Below, one piece after another: positions 13,040 to 23,008 of a stretch of 64,000 bases of DNA. The stretch covers positions 20,169,562-20,233,561 of the forward strand of contig OX453280.1 of assembly GCA_949710005.1 (NCBI GenBank), given 5' to 3'. This DNA comes from Ricordea florida. Its lineage: Eukaryota; Cnidaria; Anthozoa; Corallimorpharia; Ricordeidae. Both the position numbers and the translations under genes were made by a program. The notes under the pieces are model-generated. The model was not told the DNA's origin. It searched no databases and saw nothing but the letters and a program-made list of their open reading frames with translations. Position 1 is the first letter of the stretch. Every line of letters starts with the position of its first letter.

Positions 13040-13538
13040 AGGGAAATGTCAACATGGTATACGTAAGGTTCAGTGTAAGGATTGTATGGGATCACAAATA
13101 TGCCCTCATCTAAGACAGAAAGCATTTTGCAAAGAGTGTGGTGGTAAGGGTATATGTACTCATGGTAAAGTAAAGTACTATTGCAAAGATTGTGGGGGTT
13201 CGCAAGTATGTTCTCATGGTAGAACTAGGTATAGATGCAAAGAGTGTTGGGGAAAGGGCATATGCGTTCATTACAAACGTAAGGTTCAGTGTAAGGATTG
13301 TATGGGATCAGAAATATGCCCTCATCTAAGACAGAGAGCATTTTGCAAAGAGTGTGGTGGTAAGGGTATATGTACTCATGGTAAAGTAAAGTACTATTGC
13401 AAAGATTGTGGGGGTTCCCAAATATGTTCTCATGGTAGAACTAGGTATAGATGTAAAGAGTGTGGGGGAAAGGGCATATGCGAACATTATAAACAAAAAC
13501 AGCATTGTAAAGATTGCCGCAATCTTATTAAGTTATAA
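12873..13538 (+). CDS. SAP-domain protein with nine CxH-x6-CxxC repeats
   Basis: The protein has 221 residues. Residues 14-45 form a SAP/Rho-N-like helix pair (VKELRAIAKERKIP, then RRNELLEAL), which is expected to bind DNA. From residue 59 there are nine units of 18 residues with the pattern CxH-x6-CxxC-GGxxI. They are plausible small zinc-binding knuckles. Units 1-4 and 5-8 match as a 72-residue duplication. The first part of the gene lies in the terminal inverted repeat, so the SPB-like N-terminus is shared with the gene at the other end. A second ATG at 12900 (MPNQNQ) is an equally good start. Similar repeats are known from algal large DNA viruses and related elements. The function is not known; nucleic-acid binding is the natural guess. 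Confidence 0.85.
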   Translation: MLLYIQELIMPNQNQTVKELRAIAKERKIPKYYKMRRNELLEALGMPEEVPSASSGGKCQHGIRKVQCKDCMGSQICPHLRQKAFCKECGGKGICTHGKVKYYCKDCGGSQVCSHGRTRYRCKECWGKGICVHYKRKVQCKDCMGSEICPHLRQRAFCKECGGKGICTHGKVKYYCKDCGGSQICSHGRTRYRCKECGGKGICEHYKQKQHCKDCRNLIKL

Positions 13539-13595
13539 TAATATAGTGTGCATCTTTGTAACGCGAACCACGTTACAAAAATTATATCGAGTCCA

Positions 13596-15139
13596 TCAAC
13601 GGAACAAAGCCCAAGCCAATCCACCAGCTACGATTGTCAATGCTATCATATTATTTTCATGTTGTGTGGTGTCAGGCTCTTTGATTTCAGGTTTAACATC
13701 CATCATTGGTGTTTTGACCTGTACAGCTTCAGTTCTGGCAGCTGCATGTGGTAGCTTAACTTTCGAAGAGCCCAAGTTATGGCTTATCCCTACAGTCTTG
13801 GTATCTAGGTTTACATTTGAGTTGACTCCAAACTTCATATCACCAGTGGCCTTCATTAGGTTGTTGTTGTACCCAACCACACTCTCCGTGTTTATGATCA
13901 TATTACTGGGCATCAGCCAAACTCCAGGTGCAATTGCCAGATCCAATCTTAACTTTGCTTCCTGAGTTGCGAGTTGGTACCTTTGTACTGAGCTTGAGAT
14001 ATCGTTCTCGATCACACTACTTTCAAATAGAGCCAAGAACTCTTGTTGCGTTTCAATTGCCCCACCACCCGTGCCTACAATCGAGTTTCGAGTATTAACT
14101 TGCGATCCCAACACACAGTAAACGAAGGCCTCAGCAGATCGATTCAGTCTACCCAGTCCAGCCTCGGTGAGTCCATAACCACTCGTTGGAATGAACCAAG
14201 CATACTTGTACCCAGCAAAGTCATCATTACGAATGAATGAGGTGAGATCACCCTTTTCCTTCTTACCCCCATCATCAGAGAATTTACCACCTTCACCAGG
14301 CCATTGATCAGCTTCTTCATCATAATTTCTTACAATATGGACATTTTGGTATCCTCCACCCCTTCCATGGTATCCAGCGCCATAATCTATGAATATATCA
14401 CCCAAACCCCCATTTCTTCCACCTTTCCATCTAAAATCAGAATCATTAGCGATCCCGAATTCAGCGCACAACCTTTTTAAGCAACCTTACTGTAAGGGTT
14501 GTTAGCTATGGTAAATGGTTGTTCATCAGGCAGAGGCACACTCAATTCATACAGTATTCGCCTTATGGTGAAGTATGTATGAAACTTTATGAAGCCCGCC
14601 ACCACTTTGGGGTAGTTCAAACTTTCAAAGGGGCTTATACCACATCCAGAGGTTGCACACCATACTGCAAAATTAAGCTGTTGAGGCCAATAATTCATAT
14701 CAGGTGCGTTCAACCACTTTCGGCCTTGGTTTCCAAACTTGAACGTGACAACTTGGGATGTAAATACGTTACGCATCTTAGCGGTGAACTTTTTGGTGTT
14801 GGACACGTATATATCCAATGAGGTCAGCATATTTGTGGTGTCACTGGTGAAGTCATCAAAGTCAATGGCTGGTATTGGGTACGAGCGATCGGTCATAGTC
14901 AAACTCTTTGGGAATGAACTCAATGCATTATCATTCAATCCTAAATCTAACCAGAGTAGTATTTTCAAACCGGGTTTGAGGTCTTCTGTCCATGTCTTAC
15001 CAGTGGGGTCATCATAAGACATGATCGTCATCCCATTATGTTTCCACCTAATGTATCCTCCATAGATATCGCTCACAAATGTGAATTGACTCAAATCAGC
15101 CTTTGGATACCTATTCCTAAAGTCATTGAGTAAGCCCAT
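13596..15139 (-). pseudogene. Polinton conserved protein, split by one frameshift
   Basis: Two abutting minus-strand frames, 15139-14477 (220 codons, ATG start) and 14476-13596, look like halves of one protein of about 511 codons. The first half ends in a stop directly beside an A5 run (about 14468-14478), and the second half has no ATG near its start but opens in frame at that point. Visible segments are YFTIRRILYELSVPLP before the break, DFRWKGGRNGGLGD after it, and IAPGVWLMPSNM further on. A hydrophobic C-terminal helix (about the last 18 residues, ending LAWALFR) could anchor it in a membrane. It is probably a virion or structural protein, as it belongs to the set found in animal Polintons, but I cannot name a function. 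Alternatives are a programmed frameshift or a base-call error in the A run. Confidence 0.65.
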
Positions 15140-15163
15140 CTTCTATCCAGTGTTTGGGTAGAA
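15140..15163. promoter_or_regulatory. Intergenic hairpin before 15139 gene
   Basis: CTTCTATCC and GGGTAGAAG form a 9-bp stem (one G-T pair) with a 6-base loop, directly 5' of the ATG of the 15139 gene. It is one of four hairpins in the same gene-to-gene position in this element. Confidence 0.5.
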
Positions 15164-15209
15164 GGTTTGCAATATTTAAATCAATAGTAAATCTTATCGT
15201 ACGTTATGG

Positions 15210-15812
15210 TTATGACCCTCCTTTTAGTTCTTTGAGAATCTCTTCTCGTACCCTCTGTCTCACTGCCACAGGATCGCTCTCCTTCACTGAATTTTTTTGA
15301 GCTTTGAGTCGGATTTGAGCCTTCAGTACTTCAAATTTCTTAAGCTCTTGGATTATCAAGGAGAACTCCTCGTCAGAGATCTTATTATCACGAAGCGCCT
15401 TGGACACCAAGTCCTCGATTGTGTTTATTTTGTATTTGACCAGCGTAACTGTACTTTGGTGCTTGACCGATTTCTTTGCCAGACTCTTGGAGATTTGTTC
15501 ACACGCTATGGATGCGCAAACAAGTATTCCACTAGTAACTCCCAATGGTATAGCTACCACAATTCCCACACCACTCAGAGATGAACCCAATCCACCAGCC
15601 GCTAAAATGCAAGATAGTATACCACAGGTCGAGCTTGCGTTTATGAGCACACCTTTGGACCGGTTGTACTTTTTGAGTACCATCTCGTAATGCTTCAATT
15701 CAGCCTTCAGCTTATTCAAAATGTCGCAACATTGCTGTATTCTGAAAGTAGCGCCATCAGGAGGAGGCGCCGTCGGAGGCAAGTTGGGGTAGATTCCTTT
15801 GTACTCACCCAT
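15210..15812 (-). CDS. Polinton conserved membrane protein (200 aa)
   Basis: The start is ATG at 15812. Residues 1-25 are proline-rich (YPNLPPTAPPPDG), followed by a helical segment with cysteines. A long hydrophobic Gly/Ala/Ser-rich stretch (about residues 57-105) should form two membrane helices. The C-terminal part is charged and helical and includes the segment NTIEDLVSKALRDNKISDEE, which recalls an EF-hand-like or coiled-coil helix pair. Proteins with this layout recur in animal Polintons (family knowledge), but no function is established. It sits between the 511-codon gene and the LINE-split gene, all on the minus strand. A virion-membrane or assembly role is an inference. Confidence 0.7.
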   Translation of the reverse strand: MGEYKGIYPNLPPTAPPPDGATFRIQQCCDILNKLKAELKHYEMVLKKYNRSKGVLINASSTCGILSCILAAGGLGSSLSGVGIVVAIPLGVTSGILVCASIACEQISKSLAKKSVKHQSTVTLVKYKINTIEDLVSKALRDNKISDEEFSLIIQELKKFEVLKAQIRLKAQKNSVKESDPVAVRQRVREEILKELKGGS

Positions 15813-16178
15813 GTTTAGTTACGGATCTTACGTATTTTTAAAATGTTATCTGAATCTAAAACTGAAGGTGATTGGAGACCCCTTCAGATTCAATTTGTTC
15901 CATTCACTGTCGAGGATGCTCATATCGAAGTGATTTACGGGGATTTTAGATTTATGAACGGGAATGACTGGATAATCCTGTGATGGTATGTTGGCAAGGA
16001 GGTGTGAGGGTGAGATCTTAACTGGGTCTGTGAATTGAGCATTATTCATATACGATGAACGGTTATTCACTAGACTGCACATAAGTCTCAGGGGCTCTTT
16101 GATCCTGAAAGTTATGGGGTGAAGTTTATGAGATCTTATGATCTCAGGTACACCTAAAGCAATTTGTAACCCTCTCGT

Positions 16179-16198
16179 AAGTTTAACGTCGAATCTTT
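16179..16198. repeat. LINE target-site duplication, left
   Basis: AAGTTTAACGTCGAATCTTT is repeated exactly at 21703-21722. The first two A bases may belong to the poly(A) on the right-hand side, so the true duplication is 18-20 bp. Confidence 0.92.
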
Positions 16199-16380
16199 CG
16201 GAGATTTCGTCTCGAATCTTTCGTCTCGAATCGGAGATTGAGGAGAAATCATGGCGTCAAGACGTACTTTTCATGTGCTAGCGTAAAACGCCATAAACAG
16301 ACGCCCTCCACGCAGTAAGAACCGATCCAAGTAAATCACTTCGAATTGTAAGCACTTCTTCTCTGACTAATTCGAATCAA

Positions 16381-17277
16381 ATGCCCGACACCAGGAAGCA
16401 CAAACGTGGAGAACGCGGCTCAACCGAAAAAAGCCCGAACACTTCGAAGAAACCAAACATGGCGGACGAGGACTTCGAAGAAGCCTGCAAGGGAACCACT
16501 GTAACCCTTGACGCAGATGAAGATGAGCCGAGCCTTCTGGAGATAAAGAAAATTCTTATCGGCATTCAAGCAACAATATTTTCCATCAGTCAGGAAAATA
16601 AAGCTTTAAAGAAGGAAATCGAAGAGCTGAAAGTAAGTGCTAATTTCAACGAGAGTGAGCTTAAAGACTTAAAAGACTCGATCCAGAAGGCAAAGGACGA
16701 AAACAAAGCTTTAAAAGATTCCCTAGCTTCCACAGATAAGCAGCTAAAGAACGCTAGAAAGGAGTTAGTAAAACAGAACGAGGAATCTGAAAGACTTAGC
16801 GAAGAACTTGACAATCTAGAGCAGTATACTCGCAAAAATTCATTAGAATTTGTTGGTATACCACAGGACGCTTACTCCAACACAGAAGAGGTGGTGATCA
16901 AAGTAGCAAACGCTCTCAACATCTCCATAAAACCTAAAGATATTGAGATATCTCACAAGCTCAACTACGGCAAGGTAATAATTGCAAAGTTTTGCAGTCA
17001 CAAGGTCAAATCAGCGATTTACAGAGAGCGCACAAAGCTAAAACAAGTTAAAGTCTCCGACCTCTTTCCTAGTTATCCCTCCTCTGGGCAACAGCGAATT
17101 TTCATTAACGAGAACTTAACCGCATTTCGGCGTAGAGTGGTGGAAGAGGCAAACAAGCGACGGAGAGAGGGAACACTAATAAGCGTCTGGACTTTAGATG
17201 GTAAAATATTTGTCAAGACCTCTCCAAGTGGATCACCAACCCGGATTTTTTGCAAGGAAGACCTGGACAATATGTAG
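16381..17277 (+). CDS. LINE ORF1 protein (coiled-coil RNA-binding type)
   Basis: The protein has 298 residues and starts at ATG 16381. The N-terminus is basic and polar. Residues about 55-155 form a long coiled coil rich in Glu/Lys/Leu heptads. Next comes a segment beginning QYTRKNSLEFVGIP, which resembles the RRM-like domain of L1-type ORF1 proteins, and then a basic C-terminal domain with FINENLTAFRRRVVEEA. ORF1 proteins of this type form trimers that coat the LINE RNA and act as nucleic-acid chaperones in cytoplasmic particles. The LTA/RRR region matches the usual L1 ORF1 C-terminal pattern. It sits upstream of ORF2 in the expected order. Confidence 0.9.
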   Translation: MPDTRKHKRGERGSTEKSPNTSKKPNMADEDFEEACKGTTVTLDADEDEPSLLEIKKILIGIQATIFSISQENKALKKEIEELKVSANFNESELKDLKDSIQKAKDENKALKDSLASTDKQLKNARKELVKQNEESERLSEELDNLEQYTRKNSLEFVGIPQDAYSNTEEVVIKVANALNISIKPKDIEISHKLNYGKVIIAKFCSHKVKSAIYRERTKLKQVKVSDLFPSYPSSGQQRIFINENLTAFRRRVVEEANKRRREGTLISVWTLDGKIFVKTSPSGSPTRIFCKEDLDNM

Positions 17278-17681
17278 CAGATCAAGAACCCGTATCTTTT
17301 GAAACATTAAGGTAAAGTCAGGAAAGGGCGTCTAAACTTTAAGGATTAATCGACTACCCCCACAAACTGTTCATTTTTATTTTTTTGTTGCGTGTTTATT
17401 GTCATTCTCTTTTATACCATGTAAACATTATTTTAAATTCGGTTATCTTCACTGTTGTCGTTCTGAGTCAAATATTTTTTAACCGATTTGTCGTCTACAC
17501 AGCTGCACAATGTATTTTTTTCTTTTCTTCCGTCCTCGCACAATATCTCACTTGTTATACTCTAAATTCCAGACCAAAAGCAATACATTTTTAGAAGCAG
17601 AGCGAAGCTAAATAGCCTGTATGCTAATCTGATATTTATGCAAACTAGCCGAATGAAAATTTTTCGATTCCTTGTAAAACA

Positions 17682-20600
17682 ATGAATCTGAAAATAGCGT
17701 CACTTAATGTCAGGGGAATAGGGAACAACACTAAGAGAAGAGAGGTGTTTAATTGGCTCAGATCAAAAAACTTTTCAATATATATGCTGCAAGAGGCCCA
17801 CTGTACTGAAAAAACAAAGGACATATGGACTAGCGAATGGGGTTACAAAACGCTCTTCAGTTGCTGCTCCAGCAATAAAGCGGGAGTCGGTATTCTTTTT
17901 AATAACAACTTCAACCTGAAGATTCTAAAGGCTTTTGTGGATCCGAATGGCCGTTTCGTAATATGTGATATCGAAACAAACAGTAAACTTCTAACTCTAG
18001 CTAATGTATATGCACCTAATGAGGACGACCCAGATTTCTTTCAGGCTGTTTTTAGTCACTTATCCAGCTTTCACTGTGAAGAAATTATAATCGGAGGTGA
18101 TTTCAATTTAGTTCTTGACTTAGTTAAAGACAAGAAAGGTGGCCTTCCTAGAACACATAAGAACGCCCTGAAAGTAGTTCAAGATTTCTGTGAAAGCCTT
18201 GATTTGTCCGACGTATGGAGAATTCTCAATCCGGAAGCCAAGAGGTACACCTGGCGCCAACGGCTATCTGACATACACTGTAGATTGGACTTTTTTCTAG
18301 TAAGCCAAACTTCCATTTGCAATGTCACTCAGGCAGACATTATCCCAGGGTTCAAAACTGATCATTCCATGATTACTTTAAGTTTATCTTTACACTCAAA
18401 CCCCAGAGGAAATGGCTTTTGGAAGCTGAATACTTCTTTACTATCAGAAACTTGCTACCTAGATAAAATCAAGGCGGCAATAGAAAATACTGTAAGCGAA
18501 TATGAAAATGATGAGACGGTCAACCCTATGTTACTTTGGGAAATGGTAAAACTGAAAGTGAGAGAGAAATCAATTTCTTACGCGGCATCAAAAAAATCAG
18601 AAAGAAAGAAAAGAGAAGAGGATCTAGTAAAGTCAATCGCGATTTTAGAAAAACAACTTGACAACGGAAACAGTAGTGAACCTCCAAGCAAGAATGTTAT
18701 AGAAAAACTTAACACCCTAAAGAGAGACCTCGAAAAAATAATAGAATATCGGACCAAAGGTGCAATCCTTCGTTCAAAGGCTCAATGGTATAACGAAGGG
18801 GAAAAGAATACCAAGTACTTTCTGAACCTTGAAAGTCGACATTTTAAACAAGGAACAATAAGTCAATTGAAAATTAACGACACTGAATTTGTCACTTCCG
18901 ACGTAGCAATTTTATCGGAATGTGAATCTTTCTACAAGAGTCTTTATACTTCCAAGGAAGTTGACGGCACCCAGTCACTTTTCTTTCAACAAGTTAATGA
19001 AACTGTATTAGGGCTTGAGGAACAAAAGAGCTGTGAGGGTCCTTTGTCTGAAAAGGAATGTGCTGAAGCTGTAAAAAGCATGGATTCGGGCAAGACGCCT
19101 GGTTCAGACGGTCTCCCAGCCGAATTTTATAAAGTTTTTTGGAAAGATGTCTCCTCCCTCTTGATCTCCGCGCTTAATTGCGCTTTAGAATCTGGCTGCC
19201 TCTCTATAACACAAAGACGTGGTATCATTAAACTAATTCCCAAAAAAGACGCGGAACTCTATTTCGTTAGAAATTGGCGCCCAATAACTCTCCTGAATAC
19301 CGATTATAAGATTGCTGCAAAAGCTATTGCAAATCGTATTAAATCAGTTCTCCCAAGACTTATTAACAAGGATCAGACAGGGTTTATGAAAGGTAGATTT
19401 ATTGGAGAAAACATCCGGCTCATAGACAGTATCATTCGTTACGCCGCAGAAAATAATATTCCAGGCTTATTACTTTTTATCGATTTCGAAAAAGCTTTTG
19501 ACTCACTAGAGTGGTCTTTCATCTACGAAAGCATGCGCTACTTTGGTTTTGGTCCATCGATCATTAAGTGGATAAAGACTCTTTACTGTAAAACGGAAAG
19601 CTGTGTTCTGAATAACGGCTGGTCTAGTAATTTCTTTCAGATTCAAAGAGGTGTTAGACAAGGTTGTCCTCTATCTCCTTATTTATTTATCCTTTCAGCG
19701 GAAGTACTGGCCAAAGCAATCAGAAACAATGTGAACATAAAAGGTATATGTGTTAACAACAATGAAATTAAAATTAGCCAATATGCCGATGATACCACAC
19801 TGATTTTAGACGGGTCAGAACACGCTCTTCTCTCTGCCCTTAACCTGTTAGATGAATTTAGTAAAGTCTCCGGTCTGAAACTCAATGAGAAGAAAACGGA
19901 AGCCCTTTGGATCGGTTCTAGTATTGGAAACGATAAACTTTCTCTGCCAGGAATGGAATTAAAGTGGCCGGAGTCCAAAGTTAAAACATTAGGACTGTGG
20001 CTATCAGTTGAGCCTGAAATAGCTGCTCTGCTAAACTATGATGAAAAGGTGGAAAAGATAAGGAAAATCCTTAGCTGCTGGAAGTACCGTAGACTGACCT
20101 TGCTGGGAAGAATTGCTGTTTTGAAATCGTTAGCCGCGTCACAGTTAGTTTATTTGCTATCTCCTTTGCCATCGAATTATAATGCTTTAAATCAGATTAA
20201 CAAGCTATTTTATCAGTTCCTTTGGAACGGAAAGGGAGACAAAATCAAACGTAAAATTATGATAAATGATTATTGTGATGGAGGCCTAAAGATGATTGAT
20301 CTTATTTCTTTTAACAAAGCTCTAAAAACAACATGGATCAAGAAATACCTAGATACCACCAATAACGCAAAATGGAAATTTTTTTTTGATTTGGCTCTAA
20401 AACACTATGGTCGTGAAAATATTTTTGCTGGCAATCTCAATGTTGAAGACATCACAACGTCTATTAAAGCTACGGACGCATTTCTCAAAGAAATTTTGGA
20501 GGTCTGGGCGGAGATCAACTTCGAACAACAAATAAAATCCCAGGTGCAGTTTCAAGAACAAAGCCTATGGCACAACTCTCTAATTAGAATAGCAAACAAA

Positions 20601-21437
20601 CCAGTATTCTTTAAGGACTGGTGTGCAAAAGGAATTATTAAAGTGAAACATTTACAAAAACCAGGGAGCGACAACTTTCTCTCTTTGAATGATTTTCAAT
20701 TAAAATACAGCTTAAGTGCCTCTCCTCTTAAATATTACGGGTTAATATCGGCTGTAAAGACCCTCCGCAAAGAAGTGGATGGTCATGATAATAGTCAGGA
20801 GTACAAGCCTTTTTGCACTAAGCTTTTAGAGACTAAAAAAGTAAGTTCACTCGTATACAAAATTCTGACAAGAATCAAAGGCGAAGTTCCAAAAAACAGC
20901 CAAAGGAAATGGCTTCTAGATTGTAACTACTCAAGAAATGAAAACCTCGACTGGAGCTCAGCATATATTTTGACATCACGATGCACCAGGAGTACCAAAC
21001 TGATCGAATTCCAGTTTAAATTTTTACACAGACGTCTCGCAACTAATGACTTTCTATATAAAATTGGGCTTAAGGAAAATGATAATTGTACCTTCTGTCA
21101 AGAAGGCCCAGAGTCATTAATGCATCTCTTCTGGACATGTCACGAGACATCTAACTTTTGGAAAAGAGTATCAGAATGGCTGCAAAGTATAAAACTAATG
21201 TCCAAAACCTCCACCCTATTAAACATTACAGCTTTTGGTCTGAAACCGGAAACGTCAAAATTTGCACTTCAAATTAACTATTGCCTTCTTTTAGCTCGAC
21301 GTCATATCTGGCTAGCCAAATCTAAAGAAATGTCCCCTAACTTTGACCATTATCTATGCTTTCTGAAATCAAGGCTCGAGCTGGAGACAAAAAGCGGCGA
21401 TATGAAAAAATGGGAACCTCTTGCAGAATATATATAA
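17682..21437 (+). CDS. LINE ORF2: AP endonuclease-reverse transcriptase
   Basis: The protein is intact at 1251 residues. The N-terminal AP-type endonuclease has ASLNVRGIGN (residue 6 on), the catalytic LQEAH (about 36), GGDFN (about 138) and TDHS (about 226). The reverse transcriptase follows: GKTPGSDGLPAEF, then FIDFEKAFDSLEW (about 598), RGVRQGCPLSPYLF (about 656) and YADDT (about 700) with the catalytic aspartates. A C-terminal zinc knuckle C-x2-C-x8-H-x4-C (CTFCQEGPESLMHLFWTC) marks the L1/Tx1 group. The protein performs target-primed reverse transcription. All key residues are present and there is no stop or frameshift despite several long A/T runs. Confidence 0.96.
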   Translation: MNLKIASLNVRGIGNNTKRREVFNWLRSKNFSIYMLQEAHCTEKTKDIWTSEWGYKTLFSCCSSNKAGVGILFNNNFNLKILKAFVDPNGRFVICDIETNSKLLTLANVYAPNEDDPDFFQAVFSHLSSFHCEEIIIGGDFNLVLDLVKDKKGGLPRTHKNALKVVQDFCESLDLSDVWRILNPEAKRYTWRQRLSDIHCRLDFFLVSQTSICNVTQADIIPGFKTDHSMITLSLSLHSNPRGNGFWKLNTSLLSETCYLDKIKAAIENTVSEYENDETVNPMLLWEMVKLKVREKSISYAASKKSERKKREEDLVKSIAILEKQLDNGNSSEPPSKNVIEKLNTLKRDLEKIIEYRTKGAILRSKAQWYNEGEKNTKYFLNLESRHFKQGTISQLKINDTEFVTSDVAILSECESFYKSLYTSKEVDGTQSLFFQQVNETVLGLEEQKSCEGPLSEKECAEAVKSMDSGKTPGSDGLPAEFYKVFWKDVSSLLISALNCALESGCLSITQRRGIIKLIPKKDAELYFVRNWRPITLLNTDYKIAAKAIANRIKSVLPRLINKDQTGFMKGRFIGENIRLIDSIIRYAAENNIPGLLLFIDFEKAFDSLEWSFIYESMRYFGFGPSIIKWIKTLYCKTESCVLNNGWSSNFFQIQRGVRQGCPLSPYLFILSAEVLAKAIRNNVNIKGICVNNNEIKISQYADDTTLILDGSEHALLSALNLLDEFSKVSGLKLNEKKTEALWIGSSIGNDKLSLPGMELKWPESKVKTLGLWLSVEPEIAALLNYDEKVEKIRKILSCWKYRRLTLLGRIAVLKSLAASQLVYLLSPLPSNYNALNQINKLFYQFLWNGKGDKIKRKIMINDYCDGGLKMIDLISFNKALKTTWIKKYLDTTNNAKWKFFFDLALKHYGRENIFAGNLNVEDITTSIKATDAFLKEILEVWAEINFEQQIKSQVQFQEQSLWHNSLIRIANKPVFFKDWCAKGIIKVKHLQKPGSDNFLSLNDFQLKYSLSASPLKYYGLISAVKTLRKEVDGHDNSQEYKPFCTKLLETKKVSSLVYKILTRIKGEVPKNSQRKWLLDCNYSRNENLDWSSAYILTSRCTRSTKLIEFQFKFLHRRLATNDFLYKIGLKENDNCTFCQEGPESLMHLFWTCHETSNFWKRVSEWLQSIKLMSKTSTLLNITAFGLKPETSKFALQINYCLLLARRHIWLAKSKEMSPNFDHYLCFLKSRLELETKSGDMKKWEPLAEYI

Positions 21438-21664
21438 TATTCTGTAGGTATTCTGTAATAAGTGAGAATAAGTGAATAAACTTGTGTAAATAGAGTACAA
21501 TGTAGAGCAAGATTTGCATTATCAGTTGTGTAGGCAGTAGTTATGTGTAATCGTAGTGTTAGTAGTAATCGTAGTATAAGTAATGGTTGTATTGTAAGTA
21601 ATGTCAGTAGTGGCGTAAGTGATATTAGTATTGTAAGTAATTACTGTCTTGTCATTTGACTTTG

Positions 21665-21708
<44 letters not shown>

Positions 21709-22014
21709 AACGTCGAATCTTTTGTGGGAGTAAAGATAGTCACCAGTATTAGTCTCAATGATATGGAGCTTGTCCCTATCCGTATCGGTCATAAATATCT
21801 CGTTTATATTGCATAGCGAATATGTACCGGCTCGGAATGTTATTAGGGTTTGATTATCCTCCTTCTTGATTACGCTCTGGCTATCCTTGAAATTCACCAA
21901 TCGTTTGGTTTGTATACTACAATCAAGGAGTTGTATCTCTCGAACATTGTCCAGGGGAGGATCCAAGTACACCCTGGTTTCAGACTCGTATATGGTAACG
22001 CTCAACATTTACAT

Positions 22015-22971
22015 TCAACGACGCCTCTTCTTTAATTCCTCTACAAAGTACACTACAACAGCGAGGATCAATAGCCAAGCGTTCTTCCCTAGGAATGAAA
22101 TGACCTCCCCAGCGGTCTTGAACAGGAAACTCACGATCGCCCCCACCATACCGGGCAATATCTCACCAAGTTTCTTACCGATGGTCTTCAGCCCGTCGCC
22201 CACACCTTTACCCAATTTGGATAGGCCTTTGGAAAGATTAGACACGATAACGCCAATGACCACACTAACAGCACTCACAATTGCAAATACTGTGAACCCA
22301 TATTTCTTGAAGATCGCTTTCACCCGGTCTCGCAATGACATTCGCTTCTGGATTTGCTCATTCTCCCCCTCCAAGTTAGCTATCTCTTGCTCTTGTTCAC
22401 CAATTTGTTCCTCGATAGTCTCTATTTGACTTACTTCTTCTGGGGTTTTCAATGCCTTATCTCGATGGAATCTTACCGTCTCTTTCAATTTACTAACGAA
22501 CCCTTTTTTCTTAGTTATCTCACCATCGTTGGCTTCCACAATTTCTTCCGCGCTTGGACCTAGCTCTTTTGTAATTGTTTTGGGTAATCCTTTGTTCACA
22601 TCACCATACGCATCGAATAATTGGTGCCATACATTTCTATCTGGATCTTTACCAGTAATTTTTACAATGATTCTACCCCATTCATCGTAATTGAAAAGAA
22701 ACTTAGGTTTGGCATTTGGGAATTTACTTACAATCTTAGGCCAGATTGCATCTTTGTTTTCTTCCATAGACTCCATTTCTATATCTTCACGTGGTAATTG
22801 AATATACCCTGATTTACGTCTAGCACCCTTATTTGTGGATGTTTCTAAGACTTTGTCTGGTGTGGGCTGCCTACCAAGTGGCGGGGTATTTTCAAAATCA
22901 TCAGGATCTTCTTGTTTGTTTTCTTCCCCCAACCCGAAAGGATCGCTTTCTTCAGGATCAGCAGTTGCCAT
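22015..22971 (-). CDS. Polinton conserved membrane protein (318 aa)
   Basis: The start is ATG 22971. The N-terminal 60 residues are acidic. A central coiled coil follows (about residues 175-215, EEQIGEQEQEIANLEGENE). Then come hydrophobic segments: one at about 228-250 (VFAIVSAVSVVIGVIVSNL), an amphipathic Gly/Lys stretch (GLKTIGKKLGEILPGMVG) and a last helix (AWLLILAVVVYFVEEL) before the basic tail KKRRR. The Gly-rich amphipathic part next to membrane helices is typical of a recurring animal Polinton protein whose function is not proven. A role in a virion membrane or in membrane penetration is speculative. It is separated by 6 nt from the downstream LINE-split gene. Confidence 0.75.
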   Translation of the reverse strand: MATADPEESDPFGLGEENKQEDPDDFENTPPLGRQPTPDKVLETSTNKGARRKSGYIQLPREDIEMESMEENKDAIWPKIVSKFPNAKPKFLFNYDEWGRIIVKITGKDPDRNVWHQLFDAYGDVNKGLPKTITKELGPSAEEIVEANDGEITKKKGFVSKLKETVRFHRDKALKTPEEVSQIETIEEQIGEQEQEIANLEGENEQIQKRMSLRDRVKAIFKKYGFTVFAIVSAVSVVIGVIVSNLSKGLSKLGKGVGDGLKTIGKKLGEILPGMVGAIVSFLFKTAGEVISFLGKNAWLLILAVVVYFVEELKKRRR

Positions 22972-23008
22972 ATTTGATGTCGAATATGGGAACTTCTAAG
23001 TTAATTTG

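Larger units (their letters stand above)
16199..21702 (+). mobile_element. Full-length L1/Tx1-type LINE
   Basis: This 5.5-kb non-LTR retrotransposon has a short 5' UTR (16199-16380) containing repeated TTTCGTCTCGAATC motifs. It also has ORF1, a 404-bp spacer (17278-17681), ORF2, a 3' UTR and a 37-A tail (21668-21704, shared with the duplication). Identical target duplications flank it. Both reading frames are open, so the insertion is recent and may be a competent copy. It interrupts a Polinton gene and is therefore younger than the Polinton. Confidence 0.93.
15846..22008 (-). pseudogene. Polinton structural-type gene split by a LINE
   Basis: The 5' part starts at ATG 22008 and runs to 21703. 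The 3' part runs from 16178 to the stop at 15846. Between them lies a complete LINE with its target duplication. The two exonic pieces are 306 and 333 nt, so the frame is kept exactly across the insertion and the uninterrupted gene would have had 212 codons. In the present state, the first piece runs into the LINE poly(A) read as phenylalanines. The N-terminal part has short beta-like hydrophobic stretches (LSVTIYESETRVYL, IQLLDCSIQ) and an AGTYSL segment. By size and layout it could be a penton-like single jelly-roll minor capsid protein, but that is a low-confidence guess. Confidence 0.75.

Noticed and set aside
13408..13965. Plus-strand reading frame of 185 codons spanning the end of the knuckle protein
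   Set aside because: It overlaps the knuckle gene in another frame and is antisense to the conserved Polinton protein at 13596-15139. Its hydrophobic look derives from the reverse complement.
19679..19978. Minus-strand reading frame inside the LINE
   Set aside because: It is a shadow of the reverse-transcriptase coding strand, which has all catalytic motifs.
15846..22008. LINE-split gene as an intron-containing gene
   Set aside because: The interruption has poly(A), target duplications and two LINE ORFs, and its borders are not GT-AG in the gene's orientation.
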